Below are positions 45,546 through 52,922 of a DNA stretch of 64,000 bases, piece by piece. The notes under the pieces were generated by a model. It was not told the DNA's origin. It saw only the letters and a program-made list of their open reading frames with translations, and did not search any database. Numbering within the stretch: position 1 is the stretch's first letter; each line of letters starts with the position of its first letter. Made by a program: the position numbers and the translations under genes. This DNA comes from Fundidesulfovibrio putealis DSM 16056 (GTDB lineage Bacteria > Desulfobacterota > Desulfovibrionia > Desulfovibrionales > Desulfovibrionaceae), in assembly GCF_000429325.1 (NCBI RefSeq), contig NZ_AUBQ01000014.1, positions 62,001 to 126,000 of the forward strand, given 5' to 3'.

Positions 45546-45863
45546 ATGGACATCAAGAACATATTGGGAGGTTCCAACCCGTACGTACAGTCCAAGGTGG
45601 ACAAGGGTGAAGGCACGGAAGCGGCAGCAGCCGTCAAGGCCAAAGCCAAGGCCAAGAGCCAGTCCTCCTCGGGCGATAGGGTTTCTGTTTCGTCTGACGC
45701 CAAGTTGGTGGCGGAAGCCGCCAAAACGGCCCAGGCGTCCCCGGACATTCGGGTGGACAGGGTGGAAGCGCTGCGGGCGCAGGTGGAAGCGGGGAACTAC
45801 AACCCCAATCCGCGCCGCATCGCCGAGAAACTGGTCGCAAGCGACCTGGACTTCCTGCGCTAG
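45546..45863 (+). CDS. flgM: Anti-sigma-28 factor FlgM
   Basis: Product of 105 aa. It begins MDIKNILGGSNPYVQSK; a low-complexity Ala/Lys linker follows, then the conserved sigma-28-binding helices DRVSVSSDAKLV, RVEALRAQVEAGNY and PRRIAEKLVASDLDFL. It holds FliA inactive until the flagellar hook is finished and FlgM is exported. GAGGAGG lies just before the ATG. The first 34 residues of the longer opening are rejected. A strong terminator follows 37 nt after the stop. Confidence 0.92.
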   Translation: MDIKNILGGSNPYVQSKVDKGEGTEAAAAVKAKAKAKSQSSSGDRVSVSSDAKLVAEAAKTAQASPDIRVDRVEALRAQVEAGNYNPNPRRIAEKLVASDLDFLR

Positions 45864-45900
45864 AACCGCCGCCTGCGCGCGGCAAGACTGATACCGATCA

Positions 45901-45955
45901 CTCGCCGGACGCGGAGGGACTCTCTCCCTCGCGTCCAGCGAGCTCTTTTTGTTTT
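45901..45955 (+). terminator. Rho-independent terminator after flgM
   Basis: Interrupted stem CTCGC-GGACGCG-AGGG / CCCT-CGCGTCC-GCGAG (45901-45942), followed by CTCTTTTTGTTTT. Confidence 0.88.
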
Positions 45956-46308
45956 CCCAGCCTGACTCCCGCCTTTGCGCGTTCATACGCCGCCGGGCAT
46001 TGACAGCGCACCGCATGTGACGCCTGTCCGGCCTGACCAGCGCGGCCCATTCTGCCCGTCCCACTACGCCCCATCGAAAAAACGCGTTGCGACACGCGCC
46101 CGCGCAGCCCTCCTCGCCTGGACGATAGTGCTCGTCAGCCGCTTCCCCGCACAGGAAGCTGACGCACGAGGCATCGTTCCACCAAATCTGCCCGCAGGAA
46201 GCGAAGCGCCATTGCATCAACGCGCTACCTGACCTATAAATCATGTAAATTCCTCGCGGATATGAAACCTCATCCGGCACGCACAGCCGCACACGAAGGT
46301 CAATACAC
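45956..46308 (+). promoter_or_regulatory. Spacer with promoter for the amino-acid binding protein
   Basis: No credible gene. TTGCAT at 46212-46217, a 17-base spacer and TATAAA at 46235-46240 form a reasonable sigma-70 promoter on the plus strand, giving a leader of about 60 nt. Confidence 0.55.
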
Positions 46309-47316
46309 GTGAAGATACTGCTCCTGCTAGTCGCGGTTGTATCGTTCGCCGTCGCGCCGTGCATCGCCGGGGAGACGCTCTCCGCAGTCAAGAAAAACGG
46401 AGTCATCCGTTGCGGCGTGGGGGACAACATCCCCGGCATGGCCATGCAGGACGCCACCGGGACGTGGTCCGGCATGGACATCGATTTCTGCCGCGCCGTG
46501 TCCGCCGCCGTGCTGGGCGATCCCGCCAAATGCGCCTACCTGCCTCTGGCCTCGCGAGCGCGTTTCACCTCGCTCATGAGCAAGGAGATCGACCTGCTGG
46601 CCCGAAACACCACATGGACAATCGGGCGCGAGGCGGCGTTCAACGTGGCCTTCGTGGGGCCGCTGCTGTTCACCAGGCAGGCGATTGCGGTGAGGAAGGA
46701 AGATGCCTCCGCTGTCCGCGCGGCCCTGGACAAGGCCAAAATCGGCGTGGTCCGGGGATCCACCCACGTGCGCGACATCGAGGAGATCGCCGCCAGGACC
46801 GGCCTGACTTTCGACCCGGTCCTCTATGACAGCACGGCCCAGGCCTGGAAGGGTTTCGTGTCGGGGGAGTGCCGGGGAGTCCTCGGAGACGAAACAGTGC
46901 TCGCCGCCGAGCGCAGCCTGATGCCGGACGGCACGAAGCTCATCGAAATAATCGCCCAGGCATCCGGCCGGGAGCCACTCTCTCCGGCGACCCGCCAGGA
47001 CGACGGGCAGTGGACCACGGTGCTGCGAGGGGTGTTGTCCCTGCTGGTGGCCGCCGAGGAGTGCGGGCTGACCCAGGCCAACATCGCTGACGTTGCGAAC
47101 CGCAGCGTGGCCGCGCGTCAACTGCTGGAGCGCGCCGGGGCGCTGGCCAAGCCCTTGGGCATCCCTCCGGACTGGGGCGTGCGGGTGATCGAATCCGTGG
47201 GCAACTACGGCGAGATGTTCTCCCGCAACCTGGGCGCGGGCAGCCCGCTGAAGCTCGACCGGGACCTGAACCGGCTCTGGAAAGACGGCGGCCTCATCTG
47301 GGCGCCCCCGCTGTGA
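46309..47316 (+). CDS. Orphan periplasmic amino-acid-binding protein (AapJ/BztA-like)
   Basis: Product of 335 aa with a signal peptide ending near CIAGET. The mature part begins LSAVKKNGVIRCGVGDNIPG and contains GMDIDFCRAVSAAVLGDP and DLLARNTTWTIGREA, typical of general L-amino-acid SBPs. The C-terminal GMF-like VGNYGEMFSRNLGAGSPLKL block is also conserved there. No Aap-type permease or ATPase gene is adjacent, so it is either a distant component or repurposed. The start is GTG at 46309 with AAGG upstream. Confidence 0.85.
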   Translation: MKILLLLVAVVSFAVAPCIAGETLSAVKKNGVIRCGVGDNIPGMAMQDATGTWSGMDIDFCRAVSAAVLGDPAKCAYLPLASRARFTSLMSKEIDLLARNTTWTIGREAAFNVAFVGPLLFTRQAIAVRKEDASAVRAALDKAKIGVVRGSTHVRDIEEIAARTGLTFDPVLYDSTAQAWKGFVSGECRGVLGDETVLAAERSLMPDGTKLIEIIAQASGREPLSPATRQDDGQWTTVLRGVLSLLVAAEECGLTQANIADVANRSVAARQLLERAGALAKPLGIPPDWGVRVIESVGNYGEMFSRNLGAGSPLKLDRDLNRLWKDGGLIWAPPL

Positions 47317-47358
47317 CCGGCCACGCACGCTAACCCGTCCACACGGAGGCCGCCGCTC

Positions 47359-48696
47359 ATGCACGATTTCCAAGTATATTCCATCTATGCCGTGTTTGCG
47401 GCGGTCATCCTCTGCATCGCCTTCAACCTGCTGGAGATGACCCTGGCCGCCCTGCTCGGGCTGTCCATCCTGACTATTCTCGGCGCAATCACCCACAAGG
47501 ACGTGCTGAACACCTTCGTGGCCTCCGAGGGGGCGCTCTCGCTCCTGTTCGGGGGCATGGTCGTGGCGCGGGTGCTCGGCCCCACCGGCATCTTCGAGAA
47601 CGTGGGCACGCGCTTTCTCATCATGACCGGGGGCAGCGGCAGACGCTTTCTCCTGATGCTCACCGCCATGGTCAGCGTGGTCTGCGCCATCCTGCCCAAC
47701 GCCACGGCGGTCATCCTCATCGCCCCCATCCTGATCCGGGTGTGCGGCGAGCTGGAGGTCGATTTCGTCGGCCCCATGATCCTGACGGCCATGCTCAGCA
47801 ACGCCGCCGGGCTCCTGACCCTGGTGGGCGACCCCGCCACCTTCCTGGTGGGCCAGTCCATCGGGCTTGGCTTCGTGGAATACCTGAAGAAGGTGAGCCT
47901 GGGCGGGGTGATGGCCATCATCGTGCTGATCCCCCTGATGCCGCTCCTGTTTCCGCAGATCTGGCGCACCCGGCGCAAACTGCCGCCCGGACTCAAACCC
48001 AAGCCGCTCGAGCGCCCCGGCTTCTGCCTCTTCGCGTTGCTCACGCTGGCGGTGATGGTCGGGCTGTTCCTGACCGGGGACATCCTGCCGACCCCCATCG
48101 TCCCGCCGGCAGCCGCCATCATCGGAGCGTCGCTGGCCCTTTTGGCCATCTACTCCTCCAAGGTGGAGCCGGTGGATGCCATCTTCAGGGACATCGACTG
48201 GAAGACCCTCATCTTCATCTTCTGCATGATGTGCTTCGTGGAGGTGTTCACCAAGACCGGGGTCATGGGCGGGCTTTCGCGGGCCATGCACGCAAATTTC
48301 GGCGACAACCTGCTGCTGGCTGGTTTCGCGCTGCTTGGCGCGGTGGGGCTGGCCTCGGGCTTTCTGGCCAACATCCCCGTGGTGGCGGCGGCCATCCTCA
48401 TGACCAAGGGGTATCTGGTGCTCATGCAGATGGTGCCTGAAGAAGCCCTTGGCCTGGGCTTCACCGACTGGCCGGACACTGCGCTGCCGGTGTTCGTGGC
48501 CATGATGTTCGGCGGCACGCTGGGAGGCAACGCCACAATGATCGGCTCCTCGGCCAATCTGGTCAGCGTGGGCATATGCGCCTCCCATGGGCGCCCGGTC
48601 CAGTTCGCGGGATTCCTGCGCTACGGCGTCCCGGCCACTGTCTGCCAGTTGGCCGTATCAGCCGTGTATGTGTGGGCGCTGGCGAAGCTCGCCTAG
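47359..48696 (+). CDS. SLC13/ArsB-NhaD-type ion transporter
   Basis: Membrane protein of 445 aa with about twelve hydrophobic segments. PNATAVILIAPILIRV and GLLTLVGDPATFLVG in the first half, and GGTLGGNATMIGSSANLV in the second, are the paired re-entrant motifs of the ion transporter superfamily. Candidate substrates are Na+/H+, arsenite or dicarboxylates/sulfate. It follows the binding protein by 42 nt, but no functional link is known between these families. Confidence 0.85.
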   Translation: MHDFQVYSIYAVFAAVILCIAFNLLEMTLAALLGLSILTILGAITHKDVLNTFVASEGALSLLFGGMVVARVLGPTGIFENVGTRFLIMTGGSGRRFLLMLTAMVSVVCAILPNATAVILIAPILIRVCGELEVDFVGPMILTAMLSNAAGLLTLVGDPATFLVGQSIGLGFVEYLKKVSLGGVMAIIVLIPLMPLLFPQIWRTRRKLPPGLKPKPLERPGFCLFALLTLAVMVGLFLTGDILPTPIVPPAAAIIGASLALLAIYSSKVEPVDAIFRDIDWKTLIFIFCMMCFVEVFTKTGVMGGLSRAMHANFGDNLLLAGFALLGAVGLASGFLANIPVVAAAILMTKGYLVLMQMVPEEALGLGFTDWPDTALPVFVAMMFGGTLGGNATMIGSSANLVSVGICASHGRPVQFAGFLRYGVPATVCQLAVSAVYVWALAKLA

Positions 48697-48717
48697 AGCG
48701 GACTGCAGAAAAACGAA

Positions 48718-48760
48718 GAGGCGTCCGGCCTGCCCCGCAAAGGGGCGGGCCGGACGCCTC
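48718..48760. terminator. Bidirectional terminator between permease and icd
   Basis: A 19-bp stem GAGGCGTCCGGCCTGCCCC / GGGGCGGGCCGGACGCCTC with one wobble and a GCAAA loop. A T-run follows on the minus side (TTCGTTTTTC) and a weaker one on the plus side. Confidence 0.88.
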
Positions 48761-48800
48761 AGTATTTCACGTCCCGAGGGCACGCGCCGAAGCGCCGCGC

Positions 48801-49949
48801 CTACAGGTTTTTCTGGAGCAGTTCGCCGAAGGCGGTGCAGCCCAGGGTGGTGCTGCCGGGAATCTGGTTGGCCAGGTCCACGGTGACGGTCTTGGCGCTG
48901 ATGGCCTTGTCCATGGCGTCGTGGATGCTTTTGGCGGCCTCGAACCAGCCCAGGTGCTCGAGCATCATGGCGCCGCACAGCACCAGGCTGCCGGGGTTGG
49001 CCTTGTCCATGCCCGCGATGGTGGGGGCGGTTCCATGGGTGGCCTCGTAGAAGGCCAGCTTCTCGCTCATGTTCACGCCGGGGGCCAGGCCGAGCCCGCC
49101 CACCTGGGCGGCCAGGGCGTCGGAGAGGTAGTCGCCGTTCAGGTTGGTGGTGGCGATCACCGAGTACTGCTGGGGACGGATCAGCACTTCCTGGAACATG
49201 GCGTCGGCGATGCGGTCGTTCAGCAGCACGGGCTTGGTCATGCCTTCCTTGGCCTGGGCCTCGGTCATCACTTCGGCGGAAAACTCCTCGGCGGCCATCT
49301 CATAGCCCCAGGCGCGGAAAGCGCCTTCGGTGAACTTCATGATGTTGCCCTTGTGGACGATGGTCACGCTGGGCTTCTTCTGGGCAATGGCGTGCTCGAT
49401 GGCCTTCTTGATCAGGCGCTTGGAGCCCTTGGGGGTCATTGGCTTGATGCCGACACCGGCGGTCTCGTCCACGTTCTTGCCCAGGGAGCGCAGGAACTCG
49501 ATCAGGCGCTTGGCCTCGTCGGAGCCGGAGGCCCACTCGATGCCCGCGTAGACGTCCTCGGTGTTCTCGCGGAACACGATCATGTCCACCAGGTCGGGGC
49601 GCTTCACCGGCGACTCGATGCCCTGGAAGTATTTGATGGGCCGGATGCAGGCGTAGAGGTCCAGCACCTGGCGCATGGTCACGTTCAGGCTGCGGATGCC
49701 GCCGCCCACGGGAGTGCCCAGGGGGCCTTTCATGGCCAGCTCGGCCTGGGCCAGGGTGTCCAGGGTCTCCTGGGGCAGGTAGTTTCCGGTCTCCTTGAAG
49801 GCCTTCTCGCCTGCGAGAAGCTCCTTCCAGGTCAGCTTGCGGGTATCGCCGTAGGCCTTGGCCACGGCGGCGTCGATGACGGGGCGGGCTGCGGCGAAGA
49901 CCTCGGGTCCGATGCCGTCGCCGATGATGTAATGGACGGTTTTGTTCAT
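48801..49949 (-). CDS. icd: Isocitrate dehydrogenase, NADP type
   Basis: Beta-decarboxylating dehydrogenase of 382 aa. YIIGDGIGPEV opens the fold; GGGIRSLNVTMRQVLDLYACIRP carries the substrate Ser/Asn/Arg residues; IVFRENTEDVYAGIEW, LNDRIADAMFQ and TTNLNGDYLSDALA hold the metal Asp; ATHGTAPTIAGMDKANPGS is the cofactor loop. It is shorter than E. coli Icd (416 aa), as is common in Desulfovibrio. AGGAG precedes the ATG. It stands alone between terminators. Confidence 0.94.
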   Translation of the reverse strand: MNKTVHYIIGDGIGPEVFAAARPVIDAAVAKAYGDTRKLTWKELLAGEKAFKETGNYLPQETLDTLAQAELAMKGPLGTPVGGGIRSLNVTMRQVLDLYACIRPIKYFQGIESPVKRPDLVDMIVFRENTEDVYAGIEWASGSDEAKRLIEFLRSLGKNVDETAGVGIKPMTPKGSKRLIKKAIEHAIAQKKPSVTIVHKGNIMKFTEGAFRAWGYEMAAEEFSAEVMTEAQAKEGMTKPVLLNDRIADAMFQEVLIRPQQYSVIATTNLNGDYLSDALAAQVGGLGLAPGVNMSEKLAFYEATHGTAPTIAGMDKANPGSLVLCGAMMLEHLGWFEAAKSIHDAMDKAISAKTVTVDLANQIPGSTTLGCTAFGELLQKNL

Positions 49950-50046
49950 TATCGCGCTCCTGGAGTGTCTTGTGAAGGAAAGCGCTTACGGCGGCTAAGA
50001 GGTGCTGTCAACCGCTGAGAGGAACGAGAGGCCGGGCACGCGACAA

Positions 50047-50676
50047 CTATACCGACACGCGTCCGTCGTTAAGCGTTCTTTTGAACAGTCCTCTCCCCTC
50101 GCGCGCGGCGAACACGGCCAGCGTGAACACCGCGCCCAGGGTGTCGGCGAGCATGTCCTTCTGAGCGTCCCAGGGGTCTCCCTGGCTGCCCAGAAATTCG
50201 ACCCCCGCGTCCCCGCCCACGAGGATCGCGTACCACCACTCGACAATCTCGTACGCGCAGGCCAGGGCCATCACCGAGGTGAGGCTCAAGGCCAGCACCA
50301 CCACCGGATGCGCCAGGCGCTTGCGCTGGAGGTATTCCGCCAGCGCGAAGGCGTAAAACCCCACGGAGAAGTGGGCGATGCGGTCGAAATGATTTCGCTC
50401 GAACCCGAAAAGGTCCGTCACCCATCCGAACGGAACATTGGCGAAGGTGTAGTGCCCGCCCACGGTGTGCAGGAAGAGCCACACGGCCATGAACGTATAG
50501 GCCAGGCCGGAGAAGCGGAAACGCCGGTACGTGGCCGCCAGGAAAGCGCAAACCATCAGCACCGGAATGTTCTCCGCCCACCAGACATCGCGCGAAACAG
50601 GGGATACGGCCAGGACTATCCAGAAGACCGAAAAGAGCAGACCGAGAAGAAGGGGGTAACGCGTGGTCATGCTCAT
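50047..50676 (-). CDS. DUF2238 (YjdF-like) membrane protein
   Basis: Product of 209 aa with about six membrane helices. The family landmarks are visible: GGHYTFANVPFG, RNHFDRIAHFSVGFYAFALAEYL, AYEIVEWWYAIL and the C-terminal DPWDAQKDMLADTLGAV. The conserved His/Asp/Glu residues suggest a membrane enzyme or metal site, but no function is established. A second Met three codons on is an equal start. Confidence 0.85.
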   Translation of the reverse strand: MSMTTRYPLLLGLLFSVFWIVLAVSPVSRDVWWAENIPVLMVCAFLAATYRRFRFSGLAYTFMAVWLFLHTVGGHYTFANVPFGWVTDLFGFERNHFDRIAHFSVGFYAFALAEYLQRKRLAHPVVVLALSLTSVMALACAYEIVEWWYAILVGGDAGVEFLGSQGDPWDAQKDMLADTLGAVFTLAVFAAREGRGLFKRTLNDGRVSV

Positions 50677-50747
50677 GAGCGTACACCGTCCAGGCGGGAA
50701 AGCCCAGCGCCGGGGCGAGGGTCTCCCACTCCTGTGCGCGCCAACGA

Positions 50748-50781
50748 AAAACCGGCCAGGATGGTGGTCCTGACCGGTTTT
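50748..50781 (-). terminator. Terminator after tRNA-Asp copy 1
   Basis: AAAACCGG-C-CAGGA / TCCTG-A-CCGGTTTT stem with a short loop; the minus strand ends in GGTTTTTCG. Located 27 nt past the tRNA 3' end. Confidence 0.75.
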
Positions 50782-50807
50782 GGGTGGGGCGTCACCCCGG
50801 AACTTTG

Positions 50808-50884
50808 TGGCGCGAGAGACGGGACTTGAACCCGCGACCTCTGACGTGACAGGCCAGCGTTCTAACCAACTGAACTACTCCCGC
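50808..50884 (-). tRNA. tRNA-Asp(GUC), copy 1
   Basis: A 77-nt cloverleaf with encoded CCA: acceptor GCGGGAG/CTCTCGC with one G-T pair, anticodon loop CTGTCAC giving GUC, T-arm CGGGTTCAAGTCCCG. Identical to the copy at 51064. Confidence 0.95.
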
Positions 50885-50923
50885 GCAGCCCTGCGACGTC
50901 TTCTCCGTCGCGGGGAAGCGTGA

Positions 50924-50950
50924 TTTATATGCGCCGTGCAAAAAGGTCAA
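50924..50950 (-). promoter_or_regulatory. Promoter of tRNA-Asp copy 1
   Basis: The minus strand reads TTGACC, 15 bases, then TATAAA. The same arrangement lies before tRNA-Val. Confidence 0.65.
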
Positions 50951-51021
50951 GGGGCAAAATACGAAACTCGGGAAAAAAAATGGACCGCGAAGGTCCGGCC
51001 CCCGAGTCCGGGGAAAGACAC

Positions 51022-51054
51022 AAAAAAAAGAACCCGGAGAATCTCCGGGTTCTT
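51022..51054 (-). terminator. Terminator after the tRNA-Val-Asp unit
   Basis: Stem AAGAACCCGGAGA / TCTCCGGGTTCTT followed on the minus strand by a run of eight T; a textbook intrinsic terminator. Confidence 0.92.
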
Positions 51055-51063
51055 GCTTTCTAG

Positions 51064-51140
51064 TGGCGCGAGAGACGGGACTTGAACCCGCGACCTCTGA
51101 CGTGACAGGCCAGCGTTCTAACCAACTGAACTACTCCCGC
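51064..51140 (-). tRNA. tRNA-Asp(GUC), copy 2
   Basis: A 77-nt tRNA gene identical to the 50808 copy. It lies 9 nt downstream of tRNA-Val and is co-transcribed with it. Confidence 0.95.
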
Positions 51141-51149
51141 GCATCTTCG

Positions 51150-51225
51150 TGGTAGGCGGAACAGGGCTCGAACCTGTGACCCCCGGCTTGTAAGGCCGAT
51201 GCTCTTCCAACTGAGCTACCCGCCC
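51150..51225 (-). tRNA. tRNA-Val(UAC)
   Basis: A 76-nt cloverleaf with encoded CCA: acceptor GGGCGGG, D-arm GCTC/GAGC, anticodon loop CTTACAA giving UAC, T-arm CAGGTTCGAGCCCTG. Confidence 0.95.
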
Positions 51226-51243
51226 GCCTCACGAAGGGAAGCT

Positions 51244-51270
51244 TTTATATGCGTCCGCTCCGCAGGTCAA
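51244..51270 (-). promoter_or_regulatory. Promoter of the tRNA-Val-Asp unit
   Basis: The minus strand reads TTGACC, 15 bases, then TATAAA, 19 nt before the tRNA-Val 5' end. Confidence 0.65.
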
Positions 51271-51299
51271 CCCTTTTTTCATTGTTTTGATTCAACAGG

Positions 51300-51731
51300 C
51301 TACAACCGCCCGCGCCGACGGGTCCGTTCCTGGGCGCAGGTCATCCAGAACGCCGCCGCCGCGCCCCAGACCGAATTGGCCACCAGCACGTAAGCCGGGG
51401 TCAGCGCGCCAAGCTCCAGGCCGAACATGCCCTTGTCCAGCACGTTGGGGAACACCACCAGCAGTTGCACAAGGCTCGGGAAAAGTCCCAGCAGCGCCCC
51501 GCGCCCCCACACGGATCTGGTCATCACCGGAATCAGGAACAGAAAGCCCCAAATTCCGCCCCATACCAGCCGTTGATACAGCCAGGGCAGGGTCCAGGCC
51601 GGGGCTATCCCTATCCCGAATAAGGCGGCGGCGCCCAGCGCTCCCATCCCCCAGACGAACAGGGCGTTCACCAGTCCGCCGAATACGCCCGCCGTAAAGC
51701 AGACACTCAGATGCCGAAATATTTCAACCAC
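51300..51731 (-). CDS. Small integral membrane protein of unknown function
   Basis: Product of 143 aa with four or five hydrophobic helices (SVCFTAGVFGGLVNALFVWG, ALFGIGIAPAWTLPWLYQ, WGFLFLIPVM, LLGLFPSLVQLLVVFP, AYVLVANSVWGAAAAFW) and an Arg-rich C-terminus. No family name can be given. GTG at 51731 is chosen because AGGAG lies 6 nt upstream; a longer opening to 51947 would overlap the divergent hydrolase gene and is rejected. Confidence 0.7.
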   Translation of the reverse strand: MVEIFRHLSVCFTAGVFGGLVNALFVWGMGALGAAALFGIGIAPAWTLPWLYQRLVWGGIWGFLFLIPVMTRSVWGRGALLGLFPSLVQLLVVFPNVLDKGMFGLELGALTPAYVLVANSVWGAAAAFWMTCAQERTRRRGRL

Positions 51732-51900
51732 CTGATACTCCTTTGATGACTGCACAATTTCATGACAGTCCCCTTTCAGGGACGCGGCGTCAAGCGCGAA
51801 GGCATTTTGTAACAATTGACCCCATATTGCCACAGGTGCGTATCTGTCGTACAGGAAGCCCGTTTGCGGGCCAAGCGGTCCCATTTCACGGGAGTCTCTG

Positions 51901-52821
51901 ATGTTGCTGACTTTTTTGCTATGCATACTCGGAGCCGGAACAACCATCTCCGGCCTGACCTACATTTTCTTCTGGTACGAAGCGGCCAACACCCCCCACC
52001 CGTCCCATCCCCGGGCCTGCCCCGGAACCAAGGGGCTCCTGTGGTGCGTGGTGGCGGGTTTTCTTTCCAGCGTTTCAAGCCAGCTCATGGCGTACCTCAC
52101 CTACCCCGTGGGATTCGCGAAAAAGCTCTGGAAGCCCGCGCCCTCGCCCCACTGCACCCGCCCTCCCGTGCTTCTGATCCACGGCCTCTACCACAACGCT
52201 TCGGCCTGGTACCTGTACAAGTGGATGCTCAGGCGCTGCGGCTACGAAAAGATCTTCTGCCTGAGTTACAACACCGTGAAGTATGACTTCTGGGAACTGG
52301 CCGAGCAGATCAAGGGTGTAGTGCGCGAGGCCGCAGGGCTGTGCGGGGGCGAGCCCATCGTGCTCATGGGGCACAGCATGGGCGGCCTGCTGGTGCGCGC
52401 GGCCATCGCCGACCCGGACACGGCCAAGCTGGTCCAGGCCGTGGCCATCCTCGGCGCGCCCAACCACGGCAGCAAGCTGGCCGCCCTGGCGTTCGGCAGC
52501 CTTGGGCGCAGCATCATCCACAACGGACCGCTGATCACGCGCATAAACCAGTTGAAGAGCCCGCCGGACATGCCCAAGCTCAACCTGTTCTCGCCGCTGG
52601 ACAACATGGTGCTGCCCACGTCTTCCCTGGAGATTTCCGAGCCGGGCTGGATTCAGGCTGAGACCGCTCCCATAAGCCACGTGAGCATGCTCTATCATCT
52701 GCCCACGGTCCGCTTGGTGATGGAATTTCTGGACGAGGCTGTGCCGCAAACAGATTGCGAGGACTCCCCCGCCCGTCCCGGCGGCGGCGCGGGATTCAAA
52801 CGCCAGGCCGTAAGCGCTTGA
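51901..52821 (+). CDS. Membrane-anchored alpha/beta hydrolase (lipase/acyltransferase-like)
   Basis: Product of 306 aa with two N-terminal hydrophobic segments (1-25 and about 45-65), then an alpha/beta hydrolase. VLLIHGLYHNASAW gives the oxyanion region, VLMGHSMGGLLVR the nucleophile elbow with Ser, and the ISHVSMLYHLP His probably closes the triad. It resembles triacylglycerol lipase/PGAP1-like esterases. A Cys/Pro/Gly-rich tail ends the protein. GGGAG lies 6 nt before the ATG. It diverges from the small membrane protein gene. Confidence 0.82.
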   Translation: MLLTFLLCILGAGTTISGLTYIFFWYEAANTPHPSHPRACPGTKGLLWCVVAGFLSSVSSQLMAYLTYPVGFAKKLWKPAPSPHCTRPPVLLIHGLYHNASAWYLYKWMLRRCGYEKIFCLSYNTVKYDFWELAEQIKGVVREAAGLCGGEPIVLMGHSMGGLLVRAAIADPDTAKLVQAVAILGAPNHGSKLAALAFGSLGRSIIHNGPLITRINQLKSPPDMPKLNLFSPLDNMVLPTSSLEISEPGWIQAETAPISHVSMLYHLPTVRLVMEFLDEAVPQTDCEDSPARPGGGAGFKRQAVSA

Positions 52822-52922
52822 AAAGCGCCCCACTCCTGTTCTAGGCTCGGTCCGCCGCGCGCCGCTTCCCGGGCCGCGCGGCTTAAACCGTCATACTCCG
52901 CGTCCGGCGCGGCGGCTCACAT

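Noticed and set aside
45975-46232. Open frame of 85 codons between flgM and the binding-protein gene
   Set aside because: No ribosome site and no family resemblance. Its end overlaps the -35/-10 promoter of the next gene.
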